DNA of 64,000 bases from contig NZ_JACRUI010000001.1 of the NCBI RefSeq assembly GCF_014305095.1, positions 915,695-979,694 of the forward strand, in the 5' to 3' direction. Both the position numbers and the translations under genes were made by a program. The DNA is from Flavobacterium kayseriense. GTDB taxonomy: Bacteria; Bacteroidota; Bacteroidia; Flavobacteriales; Flavobacteriaceae. Positions 24,557-33,687 of the stretch are shown here, piece by piece (the first letter of the stretch is position 1; each line of letters opens with the position of its first letter). Under the pieces are notes generated by a model, which saw nothing but the letters and a program-made list of their open reading frames with translations, was not told where the DNA came from and did no database searches.

Positions 24557-27055
24557 TTAAAGTCCCAGATTCACTATGAAACTTAATTTGATAGCAATAT
24601 TATCTTCGAATCTTGGTAATTGATTTGGACCGTATCTATAAAATCCGGCTAACCCTAATCCGTTAAAAATCTGATTTAATTCAATTCCAGATTCAAAGTA
24701 TCCTTTGTCTAGAGTTTTATAATCCAGTCCTAGATGTTGCTCTGGCTTTTGTAAGTTACCCCATCCCATTCTAGAGACCAAAACTAAAGTAGGTTTAACT
24801 TTTTTTAATATTGTAACTCTTTTAAAGCCGTGTTTGAATTGAAAATAGACAAATTCATTAGAGAAAAATTCATTAAAATACATAGTTTCAAAACTGTTTT
24901 TACTAGCGAATGTCATTCTCTGCGCAATCGTTTCTTTAGTAATGTTATTGGGTGACGTATTGTATAAATGTGTCAACGGAATGTCACCAACAGCGTATCC
25001 AGCTTGAAATAACAAGTTTGTTTTGTGTCCATTCAGGTATTTTTTCTCATACTCTGTTTTAAAGTCAATTTTACTAAATGTAAAATCGTTTTCTAGAACT
25101 TTTGGTAATGACTGGGTAAACTGCAAAGTAAATTTAGGGAAACGCTTTTCTACCTCAACTCGTCCCGTAGGTGTTTGCATAAAATCACTGAAAGGGTTCC
25201 ACTGAAGCGAAAGTATCGCAGTTGTCATTGTGTACTTTGAAAAAAGTTTTCCGTCTAAATTATAGATATAGTTAAACTTTGGTTCAATATCAGCTTTAGA
25301 AATTTCTAAAAAACTTTCGGTTTTAGGAATTATTTTAGTTTCTATAGATGTCTTCCAGGTTTTGTAATTGTAAAAAGTACTAATGTTAATAGGTCTAGGG
25401 TCATAAATCTTGTACTTACGATTGTCTACAGAAAATACAGTTGTACCTATCTCTCGCACATCATCGGTATAGGAAGCGTTGAGCCAAGTATTCGCTTTAG
25501 TACTCAAATTAACGGCTGTTCCTATACTGTATTTAAAGGTTCCGTCCTTTGTACCATAGGCGGTATAACCGTTTATTTTTAGGTATTTGGAGAAGCGATC
25601 ATTGGTAACGCCACCAAAACCTAAACGGAATCCTTCGTAATTATTATAGGTAAACAAATGGCGTAAGTCAATATCAAAAAAAGCGACAGGCAAATATCCA
25701 TTAAAGATCTTGCGACCTAGTCGAATACGATTTACAATGCGTTTTTGACCGCCAATACTATCCAGCGCTAAATAAGTTGTGTTATTACGGTTGTCGATAC
25801 TATCTTTTCGAAAGGTTTCCCAGAAACTTTCAGGTCTATTGATTGCTTCTTTTTTTAGTTCGACCGTAACGTATTTATTGTCAAGTGCTATCGGGGTATT
25901 ATAGGAAATATCAAAGTTGTTTGTCTCAGATAATAGGTAAACAAAGTCAGATGGTTGTCTTTTCCTTGTCTGAAAATCCTTGTCCATATCCCCGTCAAAC
26001 TGTACTGTTCCGCCTAGGATTTTAATGTCATCATCGTTCTTTCCCTTTATGATTTTGAATGTCTTTCTTTTGGGGAACCATAGGTTTTGTTCCGGAATAT
26101 ATTCAAAATCATGTGTTGCACTAATGTCTAAAACACCTTTTATTCGCATAATCGCTTTTGCAATAGCGTAATTGTTTTGATCAATATAGAGAATGCCTTC
26201 TAGCCCGGCTGCCTTACGTTCTTTTTTATTTTTGAAATAAATCATGTAGGAAACGCGGCCATCAATTGCCACGGTGTCTAGTATTTTGTAATTGTAATCT
26301 TCTGTCGCTCCGTCTGCAATAGGACTTTGGTATTTAGTTTCAAATAATTCGTAGTTCTTATCATAAACCGAAAATGATTGGAGATTAAAGCTTAATATTT
26401 CATAAACAGGTTGCTTAAAACCAGCCATTTTAGTTCCTAGGATAGTCTCCTTTAATTTCGATCCGTCAAATTGATATTGGGATACTTTCTCTGTTTGAAA
26501 CAAATGCCTCTTAGAAATTAATTCTTTAAATTTAAAGTTCGTGGAGTCGATTTTAGAGAATATTTCAGTCTCTCCTTTTTTAACGAAAACTGAGTCTACT
26601 GTGCCTGCGAAACTTTCGGGATTTGCTGTTACGACTAGTCTGTTATAGGATTTAAATTCAAAGCTTTTTAAAGTTGCAGCAGGGTTGTTGGTCCCTTTGT
26701 TAGTAATTGTTTTTCTGATAATAGCTAACGCCGGATCACCACTAGAGATAATCACTTCTTTTAAGTTGTCGCTTTTTTCATTTAAAACGACGTAGTAGAG
26801 TCTTTTATCTGCAGTAGTCTTTATAGTCGTTTTTAGAAATCCTATGTAAGAGACAGAGAAGGAACTAATGCTTTTCTTGCTATTTAAGATGAATTTTCCA
26901 TCCACATCAGTGATAGTTTTTGTTCCATTATCAGCAACTACAGAGGCGAAAGCAAGAGGCTTACGATCTGCTGCAGCTGTTACTAGCCCGTTTACTTGAA
27001 ATTGCGCATGAAGCGAAAGCGAGATAAAGAATAAAAGAAAACAAATTTGCCTCAT
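24557..27055 (-). CDS. DUF5686-type outer-membrane protein with carboxypeptidase-like regulatory domain
   Basis: An 832-residue secreted/outer-membrane protein. The start at 27055 gives a clean signal peptide (MRQICFLLFFISLSLHAQ); the open frame extends upstream without support. Residues about 20-105 form a CarboxypepD_reg-like beta-sandwich (NGLVTAAADRKPLAFASVVADNG, then TDVDGKF). The rest matches the DUF5686 pattern with a predicted C-terminal beta-barrel ending in an aromatic-poor strand (AIKLSFIVNLGL). It resembles TonB-receptor-like proteins but lacks a plug domain. Function unknown. Monocistronic, convergent with the antiporter. Confidence 0.78.
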   Translation of the reverse strand: MRQICFLLFFISLSLHAQFQVNGLVTAAADRKPLAFASVVADNGTKTITDVDGKFILNSKKSISSFSVSYIGFLKTTIKTTADKRLYYVVLNEKSDNLKEVIISSGDPALAIIRKTITNKGTNNPAATLKSFEFKSYNRLVVTANPESFAGTVDSVFVKKGETEIFSKIDSTNFKFKELISKRHLFQTEKVSQYQFDGSKLKETILGTKMAGFKQPVYEILSFNLQSFSVYDKNYELFETKYQSPIADGATEDYNYKILDTVAIDGRVSYMIYFKNKKERKAAGLEGILYIDQNNYAIAKAIMRIKGVLDISATHDFEYIPEQNLWFPKRKTFKIIKGKNDDDIKILGGTVQFDGDMDKDFQTRKRQPSDFVYLLSETNNFDISYNTPIALDNKYVTVELKKEAINRPESFWETFRKDSIDNRNNTTYLALDSIGGQKRIVNRIRLGRKIFNGYLPVAFFDIDLRHLFTYNNYEGFRLGFGGVTNDRFSKYLKINGYTAYGTKDGTFKYSIGTAVNLSTKANTWLNASYTDDVREIGTTVFSVDNRKYKIYDPRPINISTFYNYKTWKTSIETKIIPKTESFLEISKADIEPKFNYIYNLDGKLFSKYTMTTAILSLQWNPFSDFMQTPTGRVEVEKRFPKFTLQFTQSLPKVLENDFTFSKIDFKTEYEKKYLNGHKTNLLFQAGYAVGDIPLTHLYNTSPNNITKETIAQRMTFASKNSFETMYFNEFFSNEFVYFQFKHGFKRVTILKKVKPTLVLVSRMGWGNLQKPEQHLGLDYKTLDKGYFESGIELNQIFNGLGLAGFYRYGPNQLPRFEDNIAIKLSFIVNLGL

Positions 27056-27118
27056 GAAAAGATTTATTTTCAAAACGGAAATATAAGCGTTTTGGTATGG
27101 CAAAAATAGCAATAAAAA

Positions 27119-27150
27119 AATCCGTTTCGTTACTGTTAACAAAACGGATT
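27119..27150 (-). terminator. Terminator of the pyrH-frr unit
   Basis: 9-bp stem AATCCGTTT/AAACGGATT with a 14-nt loop and a downstream T-run in the minus direction. Confidence 0.85.
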
Positions 27151-27173
27151 CTATTTTTAGAGGAATGAAAAGC

Positions 27174-27737
27174 TTATACTTTCATGATCTCAGCTTCTTT
27201 TGTAACTAGTAATTCTTCTACTTTTCTAATGAAGCTATTAGTAAGATTTTGAACCTCCTCTTCAGCATCTTTACAAATGTCCTCTGATGTTCCGTCTTTT
27301 TCTAATTTTTTAATCTCGGTATTAGCATCTTTACGAGCATTTCTCACACCTATTTTAGCGTCTTCGGCTTCCGCTTTTGCTTGTTTTGCAAGATCACGTC
27401 TGCGGTCTTCTGTCAATGGTGGAACGCTAATGATAATTAAATCTCCGTTATTCATTGGGTTAAAACCTATGTTAGCAACCATGATTGCTTTTTCGATTAC
27501 ATGAAGCATGTTTTTCTCAAAAGGCTGTAAAGTAATTGTTCTAGCATCAGGAACACTAATTTTTGATACTTGCGAAAGCGGGGTTGCTGAGCCGTAATAA
27601 TCTACAAAAACACTCCCTAGCATAGCTGGTGATGCTTTTCCTGCTCTAATATTTAAAAATTCTTTTTCTAAGTGAGCAATAGAACCTGCCATAGATTCTT
27701 TGGTGCTATCTAGTATAAATTCAATTTCTTCAGTCAT
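27174..27737 (-). CDS. frr: Ribosome recycling factor
   Basis: Splits post-termination ribosomes together with EF-G. The 187-residue protein has the three-helix-bundle/beta-alpha-beta family pattern: LNIRAGKASPAMLG near residue 30, VPDARTITLQPFEKNML, and a central VPPLTEDRRRDLAKQAK block. Length is standard (about 185). It follows pyrH by 63 bp on the same strand, the classical pyrH-frr pair, and ends at a terminator. Confidence 0.97.
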   Translation of the reverse strand: MTEEIEFILDSTKESMAGSIAHLEKEFLNIRAGKASPAMLGSVFVDYYGSATPLSQVSKISVPDARTITLQPFEKNMLHVIEKAIMVANIGFNPMNNGDLIIISVPPLTEDRRRDLAKQAKAEAEDAKIGVRNARKDANTEIKKLEKDGTSEDICKDAEEEVQNLTNSFIRKVEELLVTKEAEIMKV

Positions 27738-27800
27738 TTTGTCTTAATTTAGTATTCCTTTTTCCTCTTTCTCCTATTGTAAGAATGGGTTTTAGGCTTA

Positions 27801-28508
27801 TTATATGTTTACTACTGTACCAATATTTTCACCAGCACAAATTTTCTCTAGATTACCTATTTTGTTCATATCAAAAATCACGATTGGTAATTTGTTTTCT
27901 TGACTTAAAGTAAAAGCGGTTGTGTCCATCACGTTTAGTCCTTTTTTAAGAACATCGTCAAATGATATTGTGTCGAATTTTATGGCTCCAGCATTTTTTT
28001 CTGGATCTGAGTCATAAACACCATCCACACGAGTACCTTTAAGGATAACATCGGCATGAATTTCAACACCACGAAGTACAGCAGCTGTATCAGTAGTAAA
28101 GTAAGGATTTCCTGTTCCAGCACCAAAAATTACAATTCTACCTTTCTCTAAGTGACGTACCGCTCTCCTTTTAATGTAGGGCTCAGCAATGGCTTCAATT
28201 TTCAAAGCAGTTTGTAATCTCGTTAGCATTCCTTTATCTTCAAGAGCACCTTGTAATGCCATACCGTTAATTACAGTTGCTAACATTCCCATGTAATCTC
28301 CTTGCACTCGGTCCATACCATTACTGGCTCCAGCGACACCTCTAAAAATATTTCCTCCACCTATAACAATGGCTATTTCGATACCTTGCTCGTGAATCTT
28401 TTTAATTTCGGCAGCATATTCAGCTAATCTTACGGGATCAATACCGTATTGTCTATCACCCATTAAAGCTTCGCCGCTTAATTTTAGAAGAATTCTTTTG
28501 TATTTCAT
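27801..28508 (-). CDS. pyrH: Uridylate kinase
   Basis: Phosphorylates UMP to UDP; a hexameric amino-acid-kinase-fold enzyme regulated by GTP and UTP in most bacteria. The 235-residue sequence shows KLSGEAL (9-15), [10 protein letters not shown], and the conserved late segments [16 protein letters not shown] and [15 protein letters not shown]. Length normal. An exact -7 element lies 23 bp upstream. Followed by frr. Confidence 0.97.
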   Translation of the reverse strand: MKYKRILLKLSGEALMGDRQYGIDPVRLAEYAAEIKKIHEQGIEIAIVIGGGNIFRGVAGASNGMDRVQGDYMGMLATVINGMALQGALEDKGMLTRLQTALKIEAIAEPYIKRRAVRHLEKGRIVIFGAGTGNPYFTTDTAAVLRGVEIHADVILKGTRVDGVYDSDPEKNAGAIKFDTISFDDVLKKGLNVMDTTAFTLSQENKLPIVIFDMNKIGNLEKICAGENIGTVVNI

Positions 28509-28530
28509 GTCTATGTTGCGTTGTTTAGTG

Positions 28531-28538
28531 CAAATATA
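28531..28538 (-). promoter_or_regulatory. -7 promoter element (TATATTTG) for pyrH-frr
   Basis: Exact TAnnTTTG on the minus strand, 23 bp upstream of pyrH, separating it from the patatin gene. Confidence 0.6.
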
Positions 28539-28576
28539 GTCATATTCTTTTTTTGTGAAATAGGAGGTCGTATATT

Positions 28577-29371
28577 TTATGGATTTTGTTTTTCAAACGA
28601 ATCTTTAGCCGCTTGGTACCCTATATTGAATATCAAGTCCATTTTCGTCTTATTTGTCTCAAATGTGCTGTAAATACTGAGTTCCTTCGGCTCAATAACC
28701 CAATCACAGATATTGAATTTTTGCAGATTAGAATTAGCCGAAAAAATATCAAAAGCTCTCGTTGTTACCGTGCGAATCGAATGTAAATCTTTGGCTTCAA
28801 TTTTTTGTATTGGACTTACATAAACACCTATGATTGTTTCACAATGTCCTTGTAAAAGATCAGTTGGGAAATGGTTTAGAATTCCGCCATCACTAAAAGG
28901 TTCATTGTTAATTTCATAAGGAGATATAATACCAGGAAAAGCTGACGAAGCTAGTAAGGCGTCCACAATCTTTGTTTCCGAATCAAATATTTTTAGTCTT
29001 CCCTTCACCATATCTGTGGCTGTGATTTTCATAGGGATTTTTAAGTCGCCTATCACAGCATCTTCAAATATGTTTGTGAAATACGCCTTGAATGATTCCG
29101 AGTCGATTAGCCCCGCTTTTTTGAAAGTAAAATGCCTCCAGTGAAAAAAGTAAATAGATTTAAAGAAGGTTAAAATTTCTTCTGGTGACTTTCCCCAAGA
29201 GTATAAAGCACCTACAACGCTACCAGCACTTGTTCCAGAAATAGCCTTTGGTTTGATGTTGTTTTCTTCTAAAAACTTGAGTATACCGGCATGAGCCAAA
29301 CCTTTAGAACCTCCCCCAGAAAGCGCTAGGCCTATTGATTTTGAATTAATAATATCCTTGTAAGATTCCAT
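28577..29371 (-). CDS. Patatin-like phospholipase family protein
   Basis: A 264-residue serine hydrolase of the patatin/RssA type without signal peptide. The oxyanion motif [12 protein letters not shown] (18-29), the nucleophile GTSAG (46-50, Ser 48) and the catalytic Asp in DGG (161-163) are all present, so the Ser-Asp dyad is intact. The single-domain cytosolic form is of uncertain substrate, probably a lipid acyl ester. It lies upstream of pyrH on the same strand but pyrH has its own promoter. Confidence 0.9.
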   Translation of the reverse strand: MESYKDIINSKSIGLALSGGGSKGLAHAGILKFLEENNIKPKAISGTSAGSVVGALYSWGKSPEEILTFFKSIYFFHWRHFTFKKAGLIDSESFKAYFTNIFEDAVIGDLKIPMKITATDMVKGRLKIFDSETKIVDALLASSAFPGIISPYEINNEPFSDGGILNHFPTDLLQGHCETIIGVYVSPIQKIEAKDLHSIRTVTTRAFDIFSANSNLQKFNICDWVIEPKELSIYSTFETNKTKMDLIFNIGYQAAKDSFEKQNP

Positions 29372-29465
29372 ATCATAAAATTACACTTTTCAATTATTGA
29401 TTGATTGATTTTTGTCATATTTTAAATAATTATTTTTAGGTAACTTTACAAAAACATATACAATC

Positions 29466-30086
29466 ATGGACAAAACAATTGGCAAAGCACTTTTTAATAG
29501 TCACTCCTATATAGAATACCGTAAAATAGTAACTGACTTGTTGCGAGAAAATAAGTCGACGGGTAACGATCAATCGGAGGCGTTAACCCATTACAGCACT
29601 TTAAATGAAACTAGAATGCACCGTTTAGATAAAACGATGAAAATCCTGCCTGAGGTAGTTACTAGTTTACAAGCGCTAGAACACGAATATATTTGGATCG
29701 TAATTTCTGAAGGTTGGTGTGGTGACGCCGCCCAACTGCTGCCCATTTTTGATAAAATGGCCGAACAATCCGAGGGTAAAATTGATCTTCGAATCGTTTT
29801 ACGAGATGAAAATGAGGAATTGATGAATCATTTCTTGACGAATAAAGCCAAATCTATTCCTAAGCTAATCGTTATCAATAAAGTAACTAGTGGCGCTTTA
29901 GCACATTGGGGGCCTAGACCTAATGGTGCGACAGAACTAATAGAAAATTATAAAAAAGAGCACGGTGTAATTGATGAAACTATTAAGACTGACCTACAAA
30001 TGTGGTATCTGCACGACAAAGGATTGTCTACGCAATCAGAATTAATCGATATGATGTTAGATCTCGATCAAATCGCACAAGAATAG
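29466..30086 (+). CDS. Thioredoxin-like family protein with single-Cys active site
   Basis: A 206-residue cytosolic protein with a thioredoxin fold at about residues 75-165. The active-site position reads SEGWCGDAAQ: one cysteine (C85), and the resolving Cys of CxxC is replaced (CGDA). The cis-proline (KSIPKL, P132) is kept. This WCGDA pattern belongs to a known family of thioredoxin-like proteins of unclear role and argues against a classical disulfide reductase. TAACTTTA at 29439-29446, one mismatch from the -7 consensus, could drive it with a leader of about 13 nt. Confidence 0.8.
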   Translation: MDKTIGKALFNSHSYIEYRKIVTDLLRENKSTGNDQSEALTHYSTLNETRMHRLDKTMKILPEVVTSLQALEHEYIWIVISEGWCGDAAQLLPIFDKMAEQSEGKIDLRIVLRDENEELMNHFLTNKAKSIPKLIVINKVTSGALAHWGPRPNGATELIENYKKEHGVIDETIKTDLQMWYLHDKGLSTQSELIDMMLDLDQIAQE

Positions 30087-30135
30087 TTTAGTATTGCAGG
30101 GCCTATTCCAGCCATTCGCTTAAGCCCTTTTTCAT

Positions 30136-30240
30136 AACCCATTTTTTACAAGGTCGTTGCAGGAGCTTCCGCCGGTCGCTCTGTAACGACCGTAAAAAAG
30201 AGGGTTTTTCAGTCGGGGCTACCGCTACTGTCAGGGGCAA
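30136..30240. repeat. Intergenic palindromic repeat element
   Basis: An imperfect palindrome: AACCC (30136), TTTTTTAC (30142-30149) and GGTCGTT (30152-30158) pair with AACGACC (30185-30191), GTAAAAAA (30192-30199) and GGGTT (30202-30206). A CCGCTACTGTCAGGGGC tail (to 30238) resembles the element at 13734-13800. It lies between convergent genes and may also act as a terminator. Confidence 0.7.
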
Positions 30241-30250
30241 AATCCAGGCG

Positions 30251-30784
30251 TTAAAAACTAATTAAGGCAATTCCTATGCTAATGTTTCCAGAGTCAGCTT
30301 GTTTGTTTATAGGAATCGTATAGTGGTTCAGCTCTATAAAAATCAGGAGATCATCAGCAGTTTGGATCCCCAAACTAACTTTTTTATAATCACCTATTAA
30401 GTTCCCACGACCTAAGGCAATGGCTTTCCCTAATCCAGCTTGTAGTGTAATTCTAGTTTCATCGCTTATTTTCGGACTTATTCTAAAATTGGCATAAATG
30501 GGAGCTACCACTAATTTACTGGACCATTCCCAGTTCAAACCACCGTGCACTCCTACTGCAATCCATTTTTTATGGTGAACGCCATAACCAAATTTAGACC
30601 CAATTCCGTCTGGTATAAAAAAAGATTGTTTTTTGTTTGTGTATGGATCAACTTCGTCTCGATTGGGATTTCCCGTTAGAGCAATTGTCACATCAAATTG
30701 AGTATAGGTAATTTTTTTATCTTGGCTAAAAGCCATAAACGAAATGATATAGAATAACAATAAGTATGGTACTCTATAATTCAT
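30251..30784 (-). CDS. Hypothetical exported protein, probable small outer-membrane protein
   Basis: A 177-residue protein with a signal peptide (hydrophobic residues 5-19, then SQDKK). The mature part alternates short amphipathic, aromatic-containing strands with Gly/Asn turns (GIGSKFGYGVHHKKWIAVGVHGG), the pattern of a small beta-barrel, and ends in a hydrophobic strand with terminal Phe (GIALISF), the usual outer-membrane assembly signal. I cannot name its family. It begins 5 bp after the truB stop and is inferred to be in the ftsX-uppP-truB operon. Confidence 0.65.
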   Translation of the reverse strand: MNYRVPYLLLFYIISFMAFSQDKKITYTQFDVTIALTGNPNRDEVDPYTNKKQSFFIPDGIGSKFGYGVHHKKWIAVGVHGGLNWEWSSKLVVAPIYANFRISPKISDETRITLQAGLGKAIALGRGNLIGDYKKVSLGIQTADDLLIFIELNHYTIPINKQADSGNISIGIALISF

Positions 30785-30789
30785 AACTA

Positions 30790-31485
30790 TTAAAGTTGAT
30801 CTTCAAATAAAGTAACATCAGTAGCGTCATTCACGTTGTAATTACCAATTTTTGTTCTTCTTAAAGCCGTTAAATGGGAGCCAGAATTCATGGCTTGACC
30901 AAAATCGTATGCAAGAGAACGAATATAGGTTCCTTTGCTACAAACTACCCTAAAATCAATTTCAGGCAACTCAATTCTGGTAATTTCAAATTCGTGAATT
31001 GTCGTTTTTCTAAAGGCAATTTCGACGGTTTCACCAGCACGTGCGTGTTCGTACAAGCGTACACCATCTTTTTTGATAGCAGAGAATATAGGTGGTTTTT
31101 GATCTATTTCTCCTAAAAACTGTTTTACGGTTTCGTGAATTAATGCCTCGTTAATATGATCAAAAGGATAAGTTTGGTCTACCTCGGTTTCTAAATCATA
31201 CGATGGAGTGGTTGCTCCAATAAAAAAGGTTCCAGTGTATTCTTTGGCTTGACCTTGAAGTTCCGAAATTCTTTTGGTAAATTTCCCTGTACAAATTAAA
31301 AGCAAACCTGTAGCTAGAGGGTCTAGCGTACCTGCATGACCAATTTTAAATTTTTTAGGAAGCCCCACTTTGTTTATTAGCGCATATTTTAATTTGTTCA
31401 CTGCTTGAAATGAACTCCATTTTAGCGGTTTATCAATTAGTAAAATTTGTCCCTCAAGGTAGTTTTCAGCAGTTAATCGTTCCAT
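30790..31485 (-). CDS. truB: tRNA pseudouridine(55) synthase TruB
   Basis: Converts U55 of tRNA to pseudouridine. With the start at 31485 the protein has 231 residues and begins MERLTAENYLEGQILLIDKP; the open frame extends into uppP without support. The catalytic aspartate is D55 in IGHAGTLDPLATGLL (48-62), and the later motifs GTYIRSLAYDFG and LRRTKIG are present. The start ATG overlaps the uppP stop by one base (TAATG), so translation is probably coupled. Archetypal Bacteroidota gene order. Confidence 0.95.
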   Translation of the reverse strand: MERLTAENYLEGQILLIDKPLKWSSFQAVNKLKYALINKVGLPKKFKIGHAGTLDPLATGLLLICTGKFTKRISELQGQAKEYTGTFFIGATTPSYDLETEVDQTYPFDHINEALIHETVKQFLGEIDQKPPIFSAIKKDGVRLYEHARAGETVEIAFRKTTIHEFEITRIELPEIDFRVVCSKGTYIRSLAYDFGQAMNSGSHLTALRRTKIGNYNVNDATDVTLFEDQL

Positions 31486-32300
31486 TACTTCGTGTAAAAA
31501 TAGATTAATAAGGCGATTCCAATTATAATTCGGTACCAACCCCAAAATTTAAATCCGTACTTTGTTAGCACGGTAATAAATGTTTTTACAGCTAGTAGTG
31601 CAACCACAAAGGCAATAATGTTTCCTAACAGAAAAAGTTGGATATGATTTTCATCTTGTAAAATCATTTCGAACCCTTTCATTTCAGTAGCTGTTCCTTT
31701 TCCCCAGGTTTTTACAAACACAGAGTATACAGTTACAGCCAACATCGTAGGTACAGCCAGGAAAAAGGAAAATTCGGCTGCCGCTTTTCTGCTTAAGCCT
31801 TGAGTCATCCCTCCAATAATCGAAGCTGCAGATCGAGATGTTCCAGGCATCATAGCAAGGCATTGCCAAAAACCAATGGTAATTGCTTTTTTGATAGAAA
31901 TATCTTTTTCGTCAAGGATAGTGGGGTTTTGAAACCACTTGTCTACAAATAAAAGAACAACACCTCCTAAGACTAAAACAGATGATATCGCAATTTGATT
32001 ACCTAAAACAGCTTCGATCTTATCATCAAAAAGATATCCTAGTACCAAAGCAGGTATAACGGCAAAAGCCATTTTTAAATAAAAAGTAACGTTTTTAAAA
32101 TCAAAGAATTTTTTCCAATACAAAACGACGATGGCTAATATGGCACCAAACTGAATCGAAACCTGAAACATTTTCAAAAAATCACTTTCTTGCATTCCCA
32201 GCAGTGCTGCCGTGAAACCCATGTGAGCGGTAGATGAGATGGGTAAAAATTCAGTAAGCCCTTCAATAATTGCTATAAGGATAGCTTGTAATGTATTCAT
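31485..32300 (-). CDS. uppP: Undecaprenyl-diphosphatase UppP (BacA)
   Basis: Inner-membrane enzyme that dephosphorylates undecaprenyl pyrophosphate to recycle the carrier lipid for peptidoglycan and other surface polymers. The 271-residue, roughly 8-helix protein has the two active-site motifs: EGLTEFLPISSTAH (13-26) and PGTSRSAASI (152-161). Length is standard. It lies in the operon ftsX, DUF3098, uppP, truB, and overlaps truB by one base. Confidence 0.96.
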   Translation of the reverse strand: MNTLQAILIAIIEGLTEFLPISSTAHMGFTAALLGMQESDFLKMFQVSIQFGAILAIVVLYWKKFFDFKNVTFYLKMAFAVIPALVLGYLFDDKIEAVLGNQIAISSVLVLGGVVLLFVDKWFQNPTILDEKDISIKKAITIGFWQCLAMMPGTSRSAASIIGGMTQGLSRKAAAEFSFFLAVPTMLAVTVYSVFVKTWGKGTATEMKGFEMILQDENHIQLFLLGNIIAFVVALLAVKTFITVLTKYGFKFWGWYRIIIGIALLIYFYTK

Positions 32301-32365
32301 GGAAATGTATGTTAGAAAAGTAGAGGCAGGGCAGCCTAGAATCGTGATTTGCTATGCGGTACAGC

Positions 32366-32605
32366 CTACTTTTTAGGACTTTTCAAAATAGCATAAATGG
32401 TTATCCCAAAACCAATCAAAACAGTAGTTGGAGCTAAACGAATTCTTCTAAAGTTAAATATTGCATCACTAAAAACAGCAGGATCATCACTACCACCTCC
32501 AGACATTAATATGAAGCCAAGAGCAATTACTCCTATTCCAATTAATAAGATTGTGTAATTACTTTTTCCGAAGAGAAATTCCTGTTTTTGTTCGTTGTTT
32601 TTCAT
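32366..32605 (-). CDS. DUF3098 small membrane protein
   Basis: A 79-residue protein with a short polar N-terminus and two transmembrane helices (about 17-36 and 58-75) separated by a GGGSDDPAVFSDAIFNFRRIRLAP loop, which matches the DUF3098 family. Function unknown. It sits 44 bp after ftsX and 65 bp before uppP; this position is shared by many Bacteroidota and suggests a link with the FtsEX system or cell-envelope assembly. Confidence 0.85.
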   Translation of the reverse strand: MKNNEQKQEFLFGKSNYTILLIGIGVIALGFILMSGGGSDDPAVFSDAIFNFRRIRLAPTTVLIGFGITIYAILKSPKK

Positions 32606-32649
32606 AATGTCATTGTATGGAACGAAGTAATTTCATTCCTATTTAAATA

Positions 32650-33525
32650 TTAATACAAATCGTCTGTTCTTAAATTCAAGAAGCGTTGGGTAGCAAAATG
32701 AGTGCTTATCCAAGTGATAAGTATTCCAATAGCAAATACAGCAGCTAGCAAAATGCCTGTCAATATAGGATTGTCCAAGATACCTAAATCAGGAAAACTT
32801 GTTTCTACGTATAGTAGAACACCCACTAAGGCAAAAATAGCTAGCAGAGCACCAATCATTCCTAGTTTTACACTACGCATCACAAATGGTTTTCTAATAA
32901 ATGATTTGGTTGCACCTACCATTTGCATGGTTTTAATAATAAATCGGTTCGAATGAATGGATAAACGTAAAGAGCTATTAATTAATAAAACAGCTATAAA
33001 TGTCAAGAAACCACTTATGATTAAAATCCACATACTCACTTTCTTGATGTTGTCATTTACAAGATTTACTAATTGCTTATCGTATACAATATCCGAAATC
33101 ATGATATTGGCACGAAGGTTTTTTTCAATTTTGGCAATACTGTCTTTTTCAACATAATCAGCTTTTAAATGAATGTCGAAAGAATTCTGTAGAGGGTTTT
33201 CGCCAAGGAAAGTCATAAAGTCTTCTCCTATAATATCCGTGTGTAGCTTTGCTGCTTGCTCTTTGGTAACATAATCTATACTCTTAGCATAAGGCGCTTT
33301 TTTTAATTCGGTTCCAAAAGCTTTCAAAATCGTATCGTTGGCTTCGTTTTTAAAGAAAACCGTCATGGCTATTTTTTCTTTAAAATCATTCGCTAACTTT
33401 TGAGAATTTATAATAAACAATCCTAAGATACCCAAAAGAAATAACACCAAGAATACACTTAGCACAACCGAAAAATAAGACGAAATTAACCTGCGTTTTT
33501 GAAACTTATCAAATGAAGAACTCAT
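32650..33525 (-). CDS. ftsX: Cell division ABC-transporter permease FtsX
   Basis: Permease partner of FtsE; it transmits ATPase state to periplasmic peptidoglycan hydrolases at the septum. The 291-residue protein has one N-terminal helix (about 18-40), a periplasmic domain of about 130 residues, and three C-terminal helices (about 168-190, 215-240, 260-280), as in the family. FtsE is not encoded next to it, which is common in Bacteroidota. First gene of the ftsX - DUF3098 - uppP - truB group, divergent from leuS. Confidence 0.92.
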   Translation of the reverse strand: MSSSFDKFQKRRLISSYFSVVLSVFLVLFLLGILGLFIINSQKLANDFKEKIAMTVFFKNEANDTILKAFGTELKKAPYAKSIDYVTKEQAAKLHTDIIGEDFMTFLGENPLQNSFDIHLKADYVEKDSIAKIEKNLRANIMISDIVYDKQLVNLVNDNIKKVSMWILIISGFLTFIAVLLINSSLRLSIHSNRFIIKTMQMVGATKSFIRKPFVMRSVKLGMIGALLAIFALVGVLLYVETSFPDLGILDNPILTGILLAAVFAIGILITWISTHFATQRFLNLRTDDLY

Positions 33526-33615
33526 AGTTTACTTTAATTATGGGGTAAAAATAATAAAGAATTTCTTTATATGAAGTTAATAACGCCCAAAGTTTTAACT
33601 TTCGTACAATAAACG

Positions 33616-33623
33616 TAAATTTG
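33616..33623 (+). promoter_or_regulatory. -7 promoter element (TAAATTTG) for leuS
   Basis: Exact TAnnTTTG match 65 bp upstream of leuS, with a TTA at the -33 distance (18-bp spacer). The leader (33640-33680) has a repetitive ACTTTGCA/CTTTGCAACTTTG stretch of the kind seen in flavobacterial intergenic repeats. Confidence 0.6.
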
Positions 33624-33687
33624 CCCGCACGATATTAAAATAAAAAACCTTAGAAACTTTGCAGCTTTGCAACTTTGAAATTATATA

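Noticed and set aside
30790..31545. Extended TruB start upstream of 31485
   Set aside because: Lies inside uppP; the TAATG overlap and the family N-terminus indicate 31485.
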